In this document: one piece after another, positions 40,311 through 49,916 of the stretch | How the letters are laid out: every line of letters starts with the position of its first letter | Numbering within the stretch: the stretch's first letter is position 1 | Source of the DNA: Diaminobutyricimonas aerilata | GTDB taxonomy: Bacteria > Actinomycetota > Actinomycetes > Actinomycetales > Microbacteriaceae | Length of the DNA: 64,000 nucleotides | Assembly: GCF_002797715.1 (NCBI RefSeq) | Contig: NZ_PGFF01000001.1 | Coordinates: forward strand, 2,999,304 to 3,063,303 | Direction: 5' to 3' | Notes under the pieces: generated by a model | Told to the model about the DNA's origin: nothing | The model's database searches: none | Seen by the model: the letters and a program-made list of their open reading frames with translations, nothing else | Made by a program: the position numbers and the translations under genes

Positions 40311-41657
40311 GTGGCCATGTTCAAAGACGATCCGGTCCGCCCCGCCAACTACGAGCGCTTCGCCCGCGACGTGCCGCAGTGGTACACCGACGCCAAACTC
40401 GGCATCTTCGTGCACTGGGGGCCGTACTCCGTTCCGGCATGGGGCGAGCCGATTGGGGAGCTCGGCACGATCGACCCCGAGTACTGGTTCGCGCACAACC
40501 CGTACGCCGAGTGGTACTACAACACGATCCGCATCGCCGGCAGCCCGGCGGCCGAGCATCACGAGGCGACCTACGGCGGCGCGCCCTACGACACGTTCAT
40601 CGACCAGTGGACCGCGGCGGAGTTCGACGCGGACGAATTCATCGCGCTCGTGAAGCGCACCGGAGCGCGCTACTTCGTGCCGACGACGAAGCACCACGAC
40701 GGCGTGACCCTGTGGGACGCTCCGGCCACCGGCGACCGCAACACCGTCGCCCGCGGCCCGCGGCGCGACCTCGTCGGCGAGTTCGCCGAGGCCACCCGTC
40801 GCGCCGGACTCCGCTTCGGCGTCTACTACTCCGGCGGTCTCGACTGGCACTTCGGCGACCTGCCGCCCATCACCGACGAGGGGCAGGCGTTCCGCCGTCC
40901 CGTCGACGACGAGTACGCGCGCTACGCGCACGACCACGTTTCCGACCTCATCCGCCGATACTCCCCCGACATCCTGTGGGGCGACATCGAGTGGCCCGAC
41001 GCCGGCAAGCCGTCCGGTCCACACAGCATGGAGCACCTGTTCGAGGAGTTCTACGCGGCGGCGCCCGACGGGGTCGCCAACGACCGCTGGGGCGAGACGC
41101 ACTGGGACTTCCGCACGAGCGAATACCAGAACGGCACGAGCGTCGAGGGCAGCGGGGCGTGGGAGAACTGCCGCGGCATCGGCTACTCGTTCGGGTACAA
41201 CCGGCTCGAGGGCCCGGAGCACATCCTGAGCGGCCCCGAGGCCGTGAAGACCTTCGTCGACATCGTTTCGCGCGGCGGCAACCTGCTGCTCAACGTCGGG
41301 CTCACGGCCGAGGGCCGCGTGCCCGATCTGCAGCGCGAGACCCTCGAGTTCCTCGCGACCTGGAACGCCGAGAACGGGCACGCCGTGTTCGGCTCCCGCC
41401 CCTTCGACGCGGCGGCGTCGGCCGAGCCGTGGACGCGCTGGACGCAGTCGGACGGCCGCGCGCACGCGTTCGTCGTCGGTTCGGGCGCGGTGACGCTCGC
41501 GGGGGTTTCGGATGCGGTGGACGCGACGACCGCGCGGGCGGCCGACGGCAGCTCCGTCGCGGCGACGCGCGCGGGGGACCGCGTCGAGGTGCAGCTCCCT
41601 CGCGGCGGCGACGCTCCCGTGCTCGTGAGTTTCGACCTCGCGGGGCCGATTGCATGA
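40311..41657 (+). CDS. Alpha-L-fucosidase, GH29 (first copy)
   Basis: This 448-residue GH29 retaining fucosidase releases L-fucose from oligosaccharides. It has the family opening [20 protein letters not shown], the segment [16 protein letters not shown], and the nucleophile Asp225 in ILWGDIEWP, equivalent to Asp224 of the Thermotoga enzyme. A beta-sandwich follows from about residue 360. There is no signal peptide, so it works in the cytoplasm on imported glycans. The GTG at 40311 follows GAGAGGA. It overlaps the lactonase gene by four bases. Confidence 0.95.
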   Translation: MAMFKDDPVRPANYERFARDVPQWYTDAKLGIFVHWGPYSVPAWGEPIGELGTIDPEYWFAHNPYAEWYYNTIRIAGSPAAEHHEATYGGAPYDTFIDQWTAAEFDADEFIALVKRTGARYFVPTTKHHDGVTLWDAPATGDRNTVARGPRRDLVGEFAEATRRAGLRFGVYYSGGLDWHFGDLPPITDEGQAFRRPVDDEYARYAHDHVSDLIRRYSPDILWGDIEWPDAGKPSGPHSMEHLFEEFYAAAPDGVANDRWGETHWDFRTSEYQNGTSVEGSGAWENCRGIGYSFGYNRLEGPEHILSGPEAVKTFVDIVSRGGNLLLNVGLTAEGRVPDLQRETLEFLATWNAENGHAVFGSRPFDAAASAEPWTRWTQSDGRAHAFVVGSGAVTLAGVSDAVDATTARAADGSSVAATRAGDRVEVQLPRGGDAPVLVSFDLAGPIA

Positions 41658-42475
41658 GGGTCGACGCCCACGTCCATCTGTGGGACCTCGAGCACGGCGA
41701 GTACTCGTGGCTGACCGCCGACCTGGCCCCGATCGACCGCACGTTCCGCCTCGACGAGCTCGAACCGCAGCTCGATGCGGTCGGCGTCGACCGGGTGGTG
41801 CTCGTGCAGGCGGCCGACACGACGGCCGACACCGACGCGATGCTCGCGGTGGCCGCGCGCAACCCCCGAGTGGCAGGCGTCGTCGGCTGGGTGGACCTGC
41901 TCGACCCGGAAGACGTCGACTCCGCCCTCGACGAGCGCACCGCGCATCCGGCGTTCGTCGGCGTGCGCCACCTCATCCACGACGAGCCCGACGCCGACTG
42001 GCTCGCGCGCCCTGAGGTGCGACGCAGCCTCGAACGACTCGCCGCGCACGGGCTGAGCTTCGACGTCGTCGGCGTGCTTCCGCGGCACCTCGAACACGCG
42101 CTCGCCATCGCCCGCGACCTGCCCGAGCTGCACGTGGTGATCGACCACCTCGGCACCCCCCCGGCCGCCCGCGACGACGACGGCGCCTGGTCGCGTGTCA
42201 TGGGCGAGCTCGCCGGCGAACCGAACGTCGCCGTCAAACTGTCGGGGCTCACGACCATCGGCGCTGCCCCGGCGCTGCGCCCCTTCGTCGACTTCGCGCT
42301 CGAGCGGTTCGGGGCCCACCGGATGCTGTACGGCGGCGACTGGCCGGTCTCGACCCTCGCCACCGACTACGCCGACACCTTCGCGACGCTGATCTCGCTC
42401 ATCGACGGCCTGTCGGACGACGAACGCGACGCCGCACTGGGCGGCACCGCCCGACGCGTCTACCGCCTGAGCTGA
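41654..42475 (+). CDS. Amidohydrolase-family L-fuconolactonase
   Basis: This 273-residue protein is of the amidohydrolase-2 group. The opening [11 protein letters not shown] carries the metal-binding HxH-like motif, VIDHLGTPP holds a further His, and MLYGGDWPVS carries the catalytic Asp. In oxidative L-fucose pathways this family opens L-fucono-lactone to L-fuconate. It is coupled to the fucosidase gene (ATGA) and sits beside fuconate dehydratase, so the assignment is strong by context. A related sugar lactonase activity cannot be excluded from sequence alone. Confidence 0.92.
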   Translation: MRVDAHVHLWDLEHGEYSWLTADLAPIDRTFRLDELEPQLDAVGVDRVVLVQAADTTADTDAMLAVAARNPRVAGVVGWVDLLDPEDVDSALDERTAHPAFVGVRHLIHDEPDADWLARPEVRRSLERLAAHGLSFDVVGVLPRHLEHALAIARDLPELHVVIDHLGTPPAARDDDGAWSRVMGELAGEPNVAVKLSGLTTIGAAPALRPFVDFALERFGAHRMLYGGDWPVSTLATDYADTFATLISLIDGLSDDERDAALGGTARRVYRLS

Positions 42476-42512
42476 GGCCCCGACGCGGCGCGAGCGCGCG
42501 ACCGGCGACCGC

Positions 42513-43223
42513 TCAGGAGGCGTCGGGTGCGGGCTCGGAGATGCTCGCCGCCATCCGCGCGTAGGAGCGCTCGATGTGGGCGAGCATCGCGGTCGCGGCC
42601 GCGTCGCCGTCGCCGTTCTGGATGGCGACGAGCACCGCCTCGTGCTCGTCGGAGGTCTCCTTGGTGAGACCGTGGGTGAAGTACAACCGGTAGATGTGCA
42701 TGTGCGAACGCAGGCGCAGGATGGCGTCGCTCAGCAGGTCGTTGCCCGCGTGGCGGGCGATGAGCGCATGGAACTGCGCGTCCCGCTCGGCGAAGTCGCG
42801 GTAGTCCTGGTAACGCTCGTCGGCCGAGCGCTCCGATTCGCCGCGCGCGTGCATCGCGTCGAAGATGCGCTGCAGTTCCTCGAGCGCGTCCTGCGGCAGT
42901 CGCGGTGTCGCGAGGCGGGCCGCGGCCGGCTCGAGCAGTCCGCGCATCTCGAAGAGCTGCCGCAGTCCCTCCGCGTCGAGCAGCGGCGCCGCGGTGTACC
43001 CCTTGAGCGCCTTCTTGATGACCAGACCCTCGGACTCGAGTCGGGCGAGCGCCTCGCGCACGGGCGTGGGCGACACGTCGAGCTGACGGGCGATGCCGTC
43101 GATGCTCGCCCGGGACCCGGGCTCGATCACCTGGTCCATGAGCAGTCCGAGCACGGCGTCGTACACCTCGTCGGCGAGCGCGCGGCGCGCCGGGAGGTAT
43201 CGAGAACGATCCTCGGTGCTCAT
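42513..43223 (-). CDS. GntR/FCD-family regulator of the fucose regulon
   Basis: This 236-residue regulator has an N-terminal winged helix (ADEVYDAVLGLLMDQVIEPG, then DGIARQLDVSPTPVREALARLESEGLV) and a C-terminal FCD effector domain with the metal-site pattern FAERDAQFHALIARHAGND. FCD domains often bind sugar acids. It is the last gene of the operon beginning with the second GH29 gene, giving autoregulation. The TCCTATAGGA sites in front of all fucose units are the likely targets. The ATG at 43223 has only a weak ribosome-binding site. Confidence 0.92.
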   Translation of the reverse strand: MSTEDRSRYLPARRALADEVYDAVLGLLMDQVIEPGSRASIDGIARQLDVSPTPVREALARLESEGLVIKKALKGYTAAPLLDAEGLRQLFEMRGLLEPAAARLATPRLPQDALEELQRIFDAMHARGESERSADERYQDYRDFAERDAQFHALIARHAGNDLLSDAILRLRSHMHIYRLYFTHGLTKETSDEHEAVLVAIQNGDGDAAATAMLAHIERSYARMAASISEPAPDAS

Positions 43224-43260
43224 CTGCTCATCGTATTCGGGCGCGACGCGATCCGATTTC

Positions 43261-44223
43261 CTACAGCGCGCGCGCCACGAGACCGGCGCTCTCGAGCTCG
43301 TCCCACACGGCCATCGGGATCTGCGCGTCGACGAGAGCGGCGTTCGCCCGCACCTGCTCCGCGGATTTCGCGCCGAGCACCACGGTGGAGACGACGGATG
43401 CACGCAGCGGGTACTGCGCGGCGAGCTGCGGCACCGTGCATCCGTGCCGTTCCGCGATGTCGGCGATCGCGTCGACCCGCCGCCGCAGTTCCTCGGGTAC
43501 GGCTCCGTAGTTGTACCGGGCGTCCGACGCGATACGCGGCGTCGCGAGCACGCCCGAGTTGAACACCGCCGCCGCGAGCACGTCCACCCCGCGGGCCGCG
43601 GCCGCGGGCAGCAGGTCGTGGGCGGCGCCATCCTCGAGCAGCGTGTAGCGGCCGGCCATCATGACGACGTCGAGGTCGGTGCGCTCGACGAACCGGGTGA
43701 GCATCGCGCTCTGGTTCATGCCCGCCCCGTAGGCGCGGATGACGCCTTGCGACCGCAACTCGTCGAGGGCGGGGAAGGCGCCGTCGAGCGCCTCGCGTTC
43801 GTGGTCGTCGGGGTCGTGCACGAGCACGATGTCGAGCCGGTCGAGCCCCATCCGTTCGAGGCTCTGCTCGATGGAACGCAGCACGCCGTCGCGGGAGTAG
43901 TCGTACACGCGCCGGCGCGTGGCCGGCACGTCGAAGAGGCTGTCGATGTCGGTCTGGCCCGGCTCGTAGTCGGGGTTCGGTTCGAGCACGCGGCCGACCT
44001 TCGTCGAGACGACGTACTCGTCGCGCGGATACGCCGCGAGCGACGCCCCGAGGCGCTCCTCGGCGAGGCCGAGCCCGTAGTGCGGGGCGACGTCGAAGTA
44101 ACGGATGCCGGCGTCCCACGCTGCGGGCACGCAGCGCGGCCACTCCTCCTCGGGCATCGCCGAGTAGAGGTTGCCGAGTCCGGCGACGCCGTAGCCGACG
44201 GCGGGCAGTCCGAGCCGGCTCAT
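43261..44223 (-). CDS. Aldo/keto reductase, probable L-fucose dehydrogenase
   Basis: This 320-residue aldo/keto reductase resembles D-threo-aldose (L-fucose) 1-dehydrogenases. The catalytic tetrad is complete: Asp44 and Tyr49 in YFDVAPHYG, Lys75 in STKVG, and His136 in LVHDPDD. It would oxidise L-fucose to the lactone, the first committed step of the route encoded here. It overlaps the upstream enolase-superfamily gene by four bases and is followed after 37 bases by the GntR gene. The same enzyme class also accepts D-arabinose and L-galactose, so the range may be wider. Confidence 0.92.
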   Translation of the reverse strand: MSRLGLPAVGYGVAGLGNLYSAMPEEEWPRCVPAAWDAGIRYFDVAPHYGLGLAEERLGASLAAYPRDEYVVSTKVGRVLEPNPDYEPGQTDIDSLFDVPATRRRVYDYSRDGVLRSIEQSLERMGLDRLDIVLVHDPDDHEREALDGAFPALDELRSQGVIRAYGAGMNQSAMLTRFVERTDLDVVMMAGRYTLLEDGAAHDLLPAAAARGVDVLAAAVFNSGVLATPRIASDARYNYGAVPEELRRRVDAIADIAERHGCTVPQLAAQYPLRASVVSTVVLGAKSAEQVRANAALVDAQIPMAVWDELESAGLVARAL

Positions 44224-45362
44224 GCGACGCGCAGATCGTCGAGGGCGTCGAAGTCCCAGTCGATGCCGAGGCCGGGCTCCGACGAGGGGACCGCCTCCCC
44301 GTCGACGACCGTCATCTCCGACCGGGTGACCGCGCGCAACTGTGGGATGTGCTCGAGGTAGAGGCTGTTCGGCACCGCGCACGTGAGCGATACGTGCAGT
44401 TCCATGAGGAAGTGCGGCGCGACCTGCACGTTGAACGCCTCGGCGAGATGGGCGACCTTCAGCCACGGGGTGATGCCGCCGATCCGCGCCACATCGACCT
44501 GCACGATCGAGGCCGCCTGCGCCTGCAGATACTCCCGGAAGTGACCGATCGAGTACATGCTCTCGCCGACGGCGACCGGGATGCTCGTGGAGCGGGCGAG
44601 GGCACGATGACCGGAGACGTCCTCGGCGGGCAACGGCTCCTCGAACCAGAAGATGTCGTACGGCTCGAACGCGGCGGCGCGGCGCACCGCCTCGGCACCC
44701 GTCATCGACTGGTTCGCGTCGATCATGATGTCCATGTCGGGGCCGACGGCCTCGCGCAGGGCCGCGAGACGATCCGCGTCCTCCTGCACCCGGGGCTTGC
44801 CGACCTTCACCTTCACGCCCCGCATCCCGCGCTCCTTCGACGCGGTGGCCTGCCGCACGAGTTCCTCGGGCGAGAGGTGCAGCCAACCGCCCTCCGTATC
44901 GTAGAGCGGGATGCTCGGCCGGGCTCCGCCGGCGGCGGCCCAGAGCGGCAGACCCGCAGCCTTGCTGCGCGCATCCCACACCGCCGTGTCGACGGCGGCG
45001 AGCGCGAGCGCCGTGAGCACCCCCACCGTCGTCGCCCGCGTCGTGGAGAACATCGCCCGCCACACCGCCTCGGGCCGCATCGCGTCGAGCCCGACCAGGG
45101 CCGGCAGCAGCGTCTCGCGCAGCAGGCTCAGCACCGCGGGTCCCCCCGTGCCGATCGTGTAGCTGTAGCCGACCCCCTCGACGCCGGATGCGGTGCGGAG
45201 GCGCACGAAGAGGGTCTCCTGCTTCAGGAACGCCTGCACCGCATCCGTGCGCACCGTCTCGACGGGGACGTCGCTCAACCACGCCTCGGCGCTGACGATC
45301 AGACCGTCGGCCGCGGCGGCGTGCCGCAGCTCGTGCTCCCCCGCCCGGGTGTGGGTACTCAT
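44220..45362 (-). CDS. Mandelate racemase/muconate lactonizing-family sugar-acid dehydratase, substrate unknown
   Basis: This 380-residue enolase-superfamily enzyme has Lys184 and Lys186 (VKVKVGK) as the base pair, metal ligands Asp215 (MIDANQS), Glu241 (FEEPLP) and Glu267 (VGES), and His317 (APHF). This places it with the mandelate-racemase-type acid-sugar dehydratases. It is a second, dissimilar enzyme of this superfamily in the same locus as L-fuconate dehydratase. It is coupled to the AKR gene downstream and touches the permease stop codon upstream. A sugar acid related to L-fuconate, such as L-galactonate or D-arabinonate, is a plausible but untested substrate. Confidence 0.9.
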   Translation of the reverse strand: MSTHTRAGEHELRHAAAADGLIVSAEAWLSDVPVETVRTDAVQAFLKQETLFVRLRTASGVEGVGYSYTIGTGGPAVLSLLRETLLPALVGLDAMRPEAVWRAMFSTTRATTVGVLTALALAAVDTAVWDARSKAAGLPLWAAAGGARPSIPLYDTEGGWLHLSPEELVRQATASKERGMRGVKVKVGKPRVQEDADRLAALREAVGPDMDIMIDANQSMTGAEAVRRAAAFEPYDIFWFEEPLPAEDVSGHRALARSTSIPVAVGESMYSIGHFREYLQAQAASIVQVDVARIGGITPWLKVAHLAEAFNVQVAPHFLMELHVSLTCAVPNSLYLEHIPQLRAVTRSEMTVVDGEAVPSSEPGLGIDWDFDALDDLRVA

Positions 45363-46297
45363 CAGCGACCTCCGAATCCGCCGAGCGCGACGCCCTTGAT
45401 GAGCTGACGTTGCAGCAGGGCCACGATGACCAGGGAGGGCAGCACCGAGATGGTGGAGGCCGCCATGAGCAGGCTCCACTGGGTGCCGTGCTCCCCGGTG
45501 AACATCGACAGACCCAGCGGCACGGTCGCCAGGTCCGGACTGTTGATGACGATGAGCGGCCACAGGTACGAGTTGTAGTAGCCGATGAACGAGAACACGG
45601 CGAGCACCGACAGCGGCGCGGTGAGCTGCGGCAGCAGCACCGAACGCAGCGTGCGGAAGCGGGACGCGCCGTCGATGAGCGCCGCCTCCTCGTACTCGAT
45701 CGGGATCGTCAGGAAGAACTGCCGCATGAGGAACGTGCCGAACGCGGTGAACGCGAACGGCACGATGAGCGCGACGTAACTGTCGACGAGCCCGAGCTTG
45801 TTCATCATGATGAACAGCGGCACGACGAGCACCTCCTGCGGCAGCACGAGGGTGAACACGTACAACAGGAAGATGCGGTCACGGAAGCGGAACCGCAGTC
45901 GGGAGAACGCGTAGGCGGAGAGCACGGCGACGACGACCGAGAGCAGTGCGCCGAGCAGCGACACGAGGAATCCGTTGAGGATGAACCGGCCGAACGGCAC
46001 GAGCGTCCACGCATCGGTGAAGTTCTGCCAGCGCACCTCGGAGCCGAACAGCGACGGGGTGCCGAACACCTCGTCCTCGGGCTTGAGCGCCGAGAAGAAC
46101 ATCCAGATGAACGGGAACGTGAACACGAGCGCGACGAGCCCGATCGCCGCCGTGTTCGCCCACGTCACGAGCACCGCCCGGCGCTGCGCGGGACGCAGCC
46201 GTCCGCGGCTCGGCCGCGACGGGGCACTCGCGGCGGGCATCCGCACCTCGGTGGAGGCGGGCCCGGCGGATGCGGTTCCGATCAGGTCACTTGTCAT
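45362..46297 (-). CDS. ABC sugar transporter permease (MalG type)
   Basis: This 311-residue inner-membrane subunit has six predicted helices, for example WANTAAIGLVALVFTFPFIWMFF near residue 50, and the EAA loop EEAALIDGASRFRTLRSVLLP that docks the ATPase. It pairs with the MalF-type permease gene just upstream, whose stop overlaps its start by eleven bases. The binding protein is encoded further upstream. No ATPase gene is in the locus. The substrate is probably fucosylated oligosaccharide or L-fucose by context. Confidence 0.93.
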   Translation of the reverse strand: MTSDLIGTASAGPASTEVRMPAASAPSRPSRGRLRPAQRRAVLVTWANTAAIGLVALVFTFPFIWMFFSALKPEDEVFGTPSLFGSEVRWQNFTDAWTLVPFGRFILNGFLVSLLGALLSVVVAVLSAYAFSRLRFRFRDRIFLLYVFTLVLPQEVLVVPLFIMMNKLGLVDSYVALIVPFAFTAFGTFLMRQFFLTIPIEYEEAALIDGASRFRTLRSVLLPQLTAPLSVLAVFSFIGYYNSYLWPLIVINSPDLATVPLGLSMFTGEHGTQWSLLMAASTISVLPSLVIVALLQRQLIKGVALGGFGGR

Positions 46298-47213
46298 AGT
46301 TCACCCACCTCCGCTGGCCCGCGAACTGCAGTGCGGTGATGAGCATCACCACGAGGAAGAGCATCCACGCGAGCGCCGACGCGTAGCCGAGCCGGTCGAA
46401 GACGAACCCGTTGCGGTAGAGGTACAGCACGAAGGTGTTCGTCGCCTCGCCCGGACCGCCCTGGGTGAGGATCTGCGGCTGCACGAACACCTGGAACGCA
46501 CCGATCATCGTCATCGTCATCGTGAAGAACAGCGCCGGGGAGAGCATCGGCAGGATGATGTGGCGCAGTCGCGTCCACGCCGTCGTGCCGTCCATGCGCG
46601 ACGCCTCGAGGATCTCCTTCGGGATCGCGCCGAGGCCGGCCGAGAGCACGATCACGTTGTAGCCGAAGGACTGCCAGACCGACATCGCGATCACCGACGC
46701 GAGCGCGAACTGGGAGTCGGAGAGCCACGACGGTCCCTCGACGCCCGCGCCGCCGAGCAGGGAGTTGACGAGCCCGTCCTGGGACAGCAGCAGGCGCCAG
46801 ATGAGCGCGTTCGCCACCATCGGCGTGATGGCGGGGAGGAAGAAGATCACCCGCCAGAACCCGGCGAACCGGAGCCGGGTGTTGAGCCACAACGCGATCC
46901 CGAGGGCGAGGGCGAGGTTGAGTGCGGTGTACACGAACGCGAAGACGACCGTGTTGAACAGCACCGTGTAGAAGGTGGGATCGCCGAAGAGCTTCTCGTA
47001 GTTCGCGACGCCGATGAAGGTCGGCGAGCCGAACAGCGGCCACTCGAAGAGGCTGATGACGAGGGATCCGACCAGCGGCACGACGATGAACACGACGAAG
47101 CCGGTGAGGCCGGGCCAGAGGTAGGCGAGGGCGACCCACCCCTGGCCCTTCTTCCCCCCGCCCGTGGGGGCCGCCACCCGACGGGCGGCCCCCACGTTCG
47201 TGATCGAGGCCAT
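46287..47213 (-). CDS. ABC sugar transporter permease (MalF type)
   Basis: This 308-residue inner-membrane permease has six hydrophobic helices, starting with YLWPGLTGFVVFIVVPLVGSLVI. Its EAA motif reads LEASRMDGTTAWTRLRHIILP, and the DPTFYTVLFNTVVFAFVYT region is typical. The ATG at 47213 begins where homology begins, six bases after the end of the binding protein gene. It forms a heterodimer with the MalG-type partner. There is no cognate ATPase gene nearby, so a shared MsiK-like ATPase is likely. Confidence 0.93.
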   Translation of the reverse strand: MASITNVGAARRVAAPTGGGKKGQGWVALAYLWPGLTGFVVFIVVPLVGSLVISLFEWPLFGSPTFIGVANYEKLFGDPTFYTVLFNTVVFAFVYTALNLALALGIALWLNTRLRFAGFWRVIFFLPAITPMVANALIWRLLLSQDGLVNSLLGGAGVEGPSWLSDSQFALASVIAMSVWQSFGYNVIVLSAGLGAIPKEILEASRMDGTTAWTRLRHIILPMLSPALFFTMTMTMIGAFQVFVQPQILTQGGPGEATNTFVLYLYRNGFVFDRLGYASALAWMLFLVVMLITALQFAGQRRWVNYDK

Positions 47214-47218
47214 CGCGG

Positions 47219-48460
47219 CTACTCGCCCACCGAGTTCGCGATGGTCTGCAGGATCTCCTCCGCGGTCTTGTCGCCGCGGAAACCCTCGACGGCGTACTGG
47301 GTGAAGAGCGTCTCGACCTGGTTCCAGGTCGGCGTGGTGATCTGCGCGGTCGCATTGCCGAGCAGCGCGTCGACGACTTCGGCCGCCTCCGGCGACTTTC
47401 CGTTCGACCACGCGGGCACCGCCTCGGCACGCGAGGGCACGATGCCGCGCGTCTCGGCCTGCCCCTCGAGCACCGGAGTCGCGGTGAGGTGCGTGATGGC
47501 CTCGAAGGCCGCGTCCGGGTCGTCGCAGTTCTGCGCGATACCGAATCCCGAGCCGGCGGTCATCGCGGCGGCCTCACCGGAGGTGCTGGGCACGATGGAG
47601 ATTCCCATCGTGAAGTCGGCGGCCTCGTCGAAGGTGCCGTACATCCACGGTCCCTCGATGAGCATGGCGGCCTTGCCGCTCGTGAACGCGGCCTGCGACA
47701 CGTCGGAGCCGTCCGCGGCCTCCGGCGCCTCGGCGACGCCGTGCGCCCCGACGAGGTCGAAGAACTGCTGCACCTGGTCGACGAAGTCCGGTTCGGTGAG
47801 GGCGAGTCCGCCGTCGTCGTCGACGGCCGCGACGCCGTCGGCGAGGGTCCACGCGTTGGGGATGAAGATGCCCGTCGAGATGGCGAGCCCCTTCTGCTCG
47901 CCGGTCGTGAGTGCCTTCGCGTCGGCGATGAACTGCTCACGGGTGTACTCGACCCCGGGAGGGGTGAGGCCTGCGGCGGCGAAGAGGTCGGCGTTGTAGT
48001 ACAGGACGACGGGTTCCGCGTCGTACGGGATCGCCCGGATGGTGCCGTCGACCGTCATGCCCTGGAGCATCGACTCGTCGAACTCCGAGGTGTCGAAGTC
48101 GTGCTTCTCGATCAGATCGTCGAGCGGCATGAGCAGTCCGCTGAGCTCTTGGGCGCGCGCCGCCTGCGTCGTGAGCAGGCACGGCGGGTTGTTGCCGGAG
48201 AGGCGGGTCTTCACCTTCGTCCAGTAGTCGGCGAAGCTCGGCCCGTCGATCGAGATCTTCAGATTGGGGTCCTCCTTCTGCGCGAGGGAGACGAACGACT
48301 CCCACTGCGCGCGGTCGCTCTCGCTGCTGACCCATGTGTACATGTCGAGCGAGCCGTCGGATGCCGGTGCGCTGCTCGCACATCCGGCGAGCGCCGTCAT
48401 CACTCCGACGACGGCGAGGGCTGCTCCGGCCCTGGCGGCGGTTCTGCGGTTGGTGTTCAT
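47219..48460 (-). CDS. ABC sugar-binding lipoprotein
   Basis: This 413-residue extracellular solute-binding protein (family 1) has a signal peptide with lipobox ALAGC, Cys27 being the anchor. The mature part shows DMYTWVSSESDRAQWE, the hinge region AAFTSGKAAMLIEGPWMYG, and a C-terminal helix EEILQTIANSVGE. GAAGGAGG lies before ATG 48460. It delivers sugar to the two permeases encoded immediately downstream. The upstream neighbour is the second GH29 gene, 71 bases away in the same operon. L-fucose-containing oligosaccharides are the likely ligand by context. Confidence 0.94.
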   Translation of the reverse strand: MNTNRRTAARAGAALAVVGVMTALAGCASSAPASDGSLDMYTWVSSESDRAQWESFVSLAQKEDPNLKISIDGPSFADYWTKVKTRLSGNNPPCLLTTQAARAQELSGLLMPLDDLIEKHDFDTSEFDESMLQGMTVDGTIRAIPYDAEPVVLYYNADLFAAAGLTPPGVEYTREQFIADAKALTTGEQKGLAISTGIFIPNAWTLADGVAAVDDDGGLALTEPDFVDQVQQFFDLVGAHGVAEAPEAADGSDVSQAAFTSGKAAMLIEGPWMYGTFDEAADFTMGISIVPSTSGEAAAMTAGSGFGIAQNCDDPDAAFEAITHLTATPVLEGQAETRGIVPSRAEAVPAWSNGKSPEAAEVVDALLGNATAQITTPTWNQVETLFTQYAVEGFRGDKTAEEILQTIANSVGE

Positions 48461-48531
48461 CGTTGCTGTGCCTCCTTCGTTGGATCCACGGGTTCTCTTG
48501 CTGTCCGCCTCGGCGGCTCGCGGGCGAGCGG

Positions 48532-49884
48532 TCAGGCGAAGTCGATGGCCACGACGTCGATGGCGGCGCCGGTCGGGGCGGGTGCGGGGATGCGCAGCTC
48601 GCCGAGGGGCTCTGCGCTGCGCGAGGCGAGCTCGTGCACTTCGAAACCGACCCGGAACGGCAGCTCCTCGCCGGTCTGCAGCAGACGCACCCGCTGCACG
48701 CGGCGGACGGGGAGTCCACGCACGACGAGCTCCTCCACCGGGGTGAGCAGGAGGTGCAGGTAGACGGTGCCGGCACGTGCGGTGGTGGGTCCGTAGAAGT
48801 CGACCCCCTGGGTGGGCGAGACGCCGATGACGCTCTCCTCGTGCCGCTGCATCCACTCCCCGATGTGTTCGAGCGTCTCGACCTGTACCGGGTTGAGACT
48901 GCCGTCGCCCTTCGGGCCGATGTTCAGCAGCAGGTTGCCGCCGCGGCTCGCGACCTCGATGAGCGTGCTGACGAGGGAGCGGACGCTCTTGGTGTTCGTG
49001 TCCGACGGGCGCCAGGCCCACATGTCGCCGATCGTGAGGCACAGCTCCCACGGGCCGTCGGGCGCGGTGATCGGGAACGCCTGTTCCGGCGTCTTGTAGT
49101 CGCCCTGTCCGAGCAGGCGCTCGTTGATCACGACATCGGGCTGCAGGCTCTTGATGTGGGCGCGCAGCCCTGCGGAGTCCCACTCCTCCTCGCTGCGCTC
49201 CCATTCGCCGTCGAACCAGAGCAGGTCGATCGTGCCGTAGCCGGTGAGCAGCTCCGTGAGCTGACCGCGGAGGAACTGCTGGTACCGCGCCCACTGTTCC
49301 GGTGTCGGCCGGCGGTGCCGGTCCTCGCGGATGGGCTGCCCGATGTTCTCCTCGAGTCCCGCGCCGGGCCAGTGCTCTTCGGGGTACGGGCGGTCGTCGT
49401 CGGTGAAAGCCGGATAGTCGGGGTGATTCCAGTCGGAGAGGCTGTAGTAGATGCCCACGCGGATCCCCTCCGCTCGGATGGCCTCGACGAACTCGCGGGT
49501 GATGTCGCGACCGAACGGGCTGTGGCGGATGCCGAACTCGGAGTGCTCGGTGTGGAACATCGCGTACCCGGCGTGGTGGCGGGCGGTGAACACGACGTAC
49601 CGGGCGCCGGCGCGCTTCGCCGCGCGAGCGAGCTCGCCCGCATCCCAGGCGATCGGATCGAAGGTCGACGCGCTCGACTGGTATTGCGCAACGGTGACCA
49701 TGTCTTCGACCTCGTCGACTCCCGGGATGATCGAGCGCCCGACGAGCGGCCACGAGATCTCGATGCCCTGCTGGCTCGCGTGGTCCCAGTGAACGAAGAG
49801 CCCGAACCCGGCCCCGACGAACCATTCGCCTCCGGGGAGCCGGAAGTCGGTGGGGCGGATGAATCCGTCGATCTCGGTGGTCAC
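48532..49884 (-). CDS. Alpha-L-fucosidase, GH29 (second copy)
   Basis: This is a 450-residue GH29 enzyme, clearly different from the copy at 40311. It has GAGFGLFVHWDHASQQG, YVVFTARHHAGYAMF, and the nucleophile Asp225 in LLWFDGEW. There is no signal peptide, so it acts inside the cell. The two copies probably differ in linkage preference. The start is GTG 49884 behind AAGGAGAG. It is the first gene of the operon that encodes the importer, the two oxidoreductive enzymes and the GntR regulator. The operator lies 33 bases upstream. Confidence 0.94.
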   Translation of the reverse strand: MTTEIDGFIRPTDFRLPGGEWFVGAGFGLFVHWDHASQQGIEISWPLVGRSIIPGVDEVEDMVTVAQYQSSASTFDPIAWDAGELARAAKRAGARYVVFTARHHAGYAMFHTEHSEFGIRHSPFGRDITREFVEAIRAEGIRVGIYYSLSDWNHPDYPAFTDDDRPYPEEHWPGAGLEENIGQPIREDRHRRPTPEQWARYQQFLRGQLTELLTGYGTIDLLWFDGEWERSEEEWDSAGLRAHIKSLQPDVVINERLLGQGDYKTPEQAFPITAPDGPWELCLTIGDMWAWRPSDTNTKSVRSLVSTLIEVASRGGNLLLNIGPKGDGSLNPVQVETLEHIGEWMQRHEESVIGVSPTQGVDFYGPTTARAGTVYLHLLLTPVEELVVRGLPVRRVQRVRLLQTGEELPFRVGFEVHELASRSAEPLGELRIPAPAPTGAAIDVVAIDFA

Positions 49885-49916
49885 CGGGGCTCTCTCCTTC
49901 GAGGCATCCTGCTATT

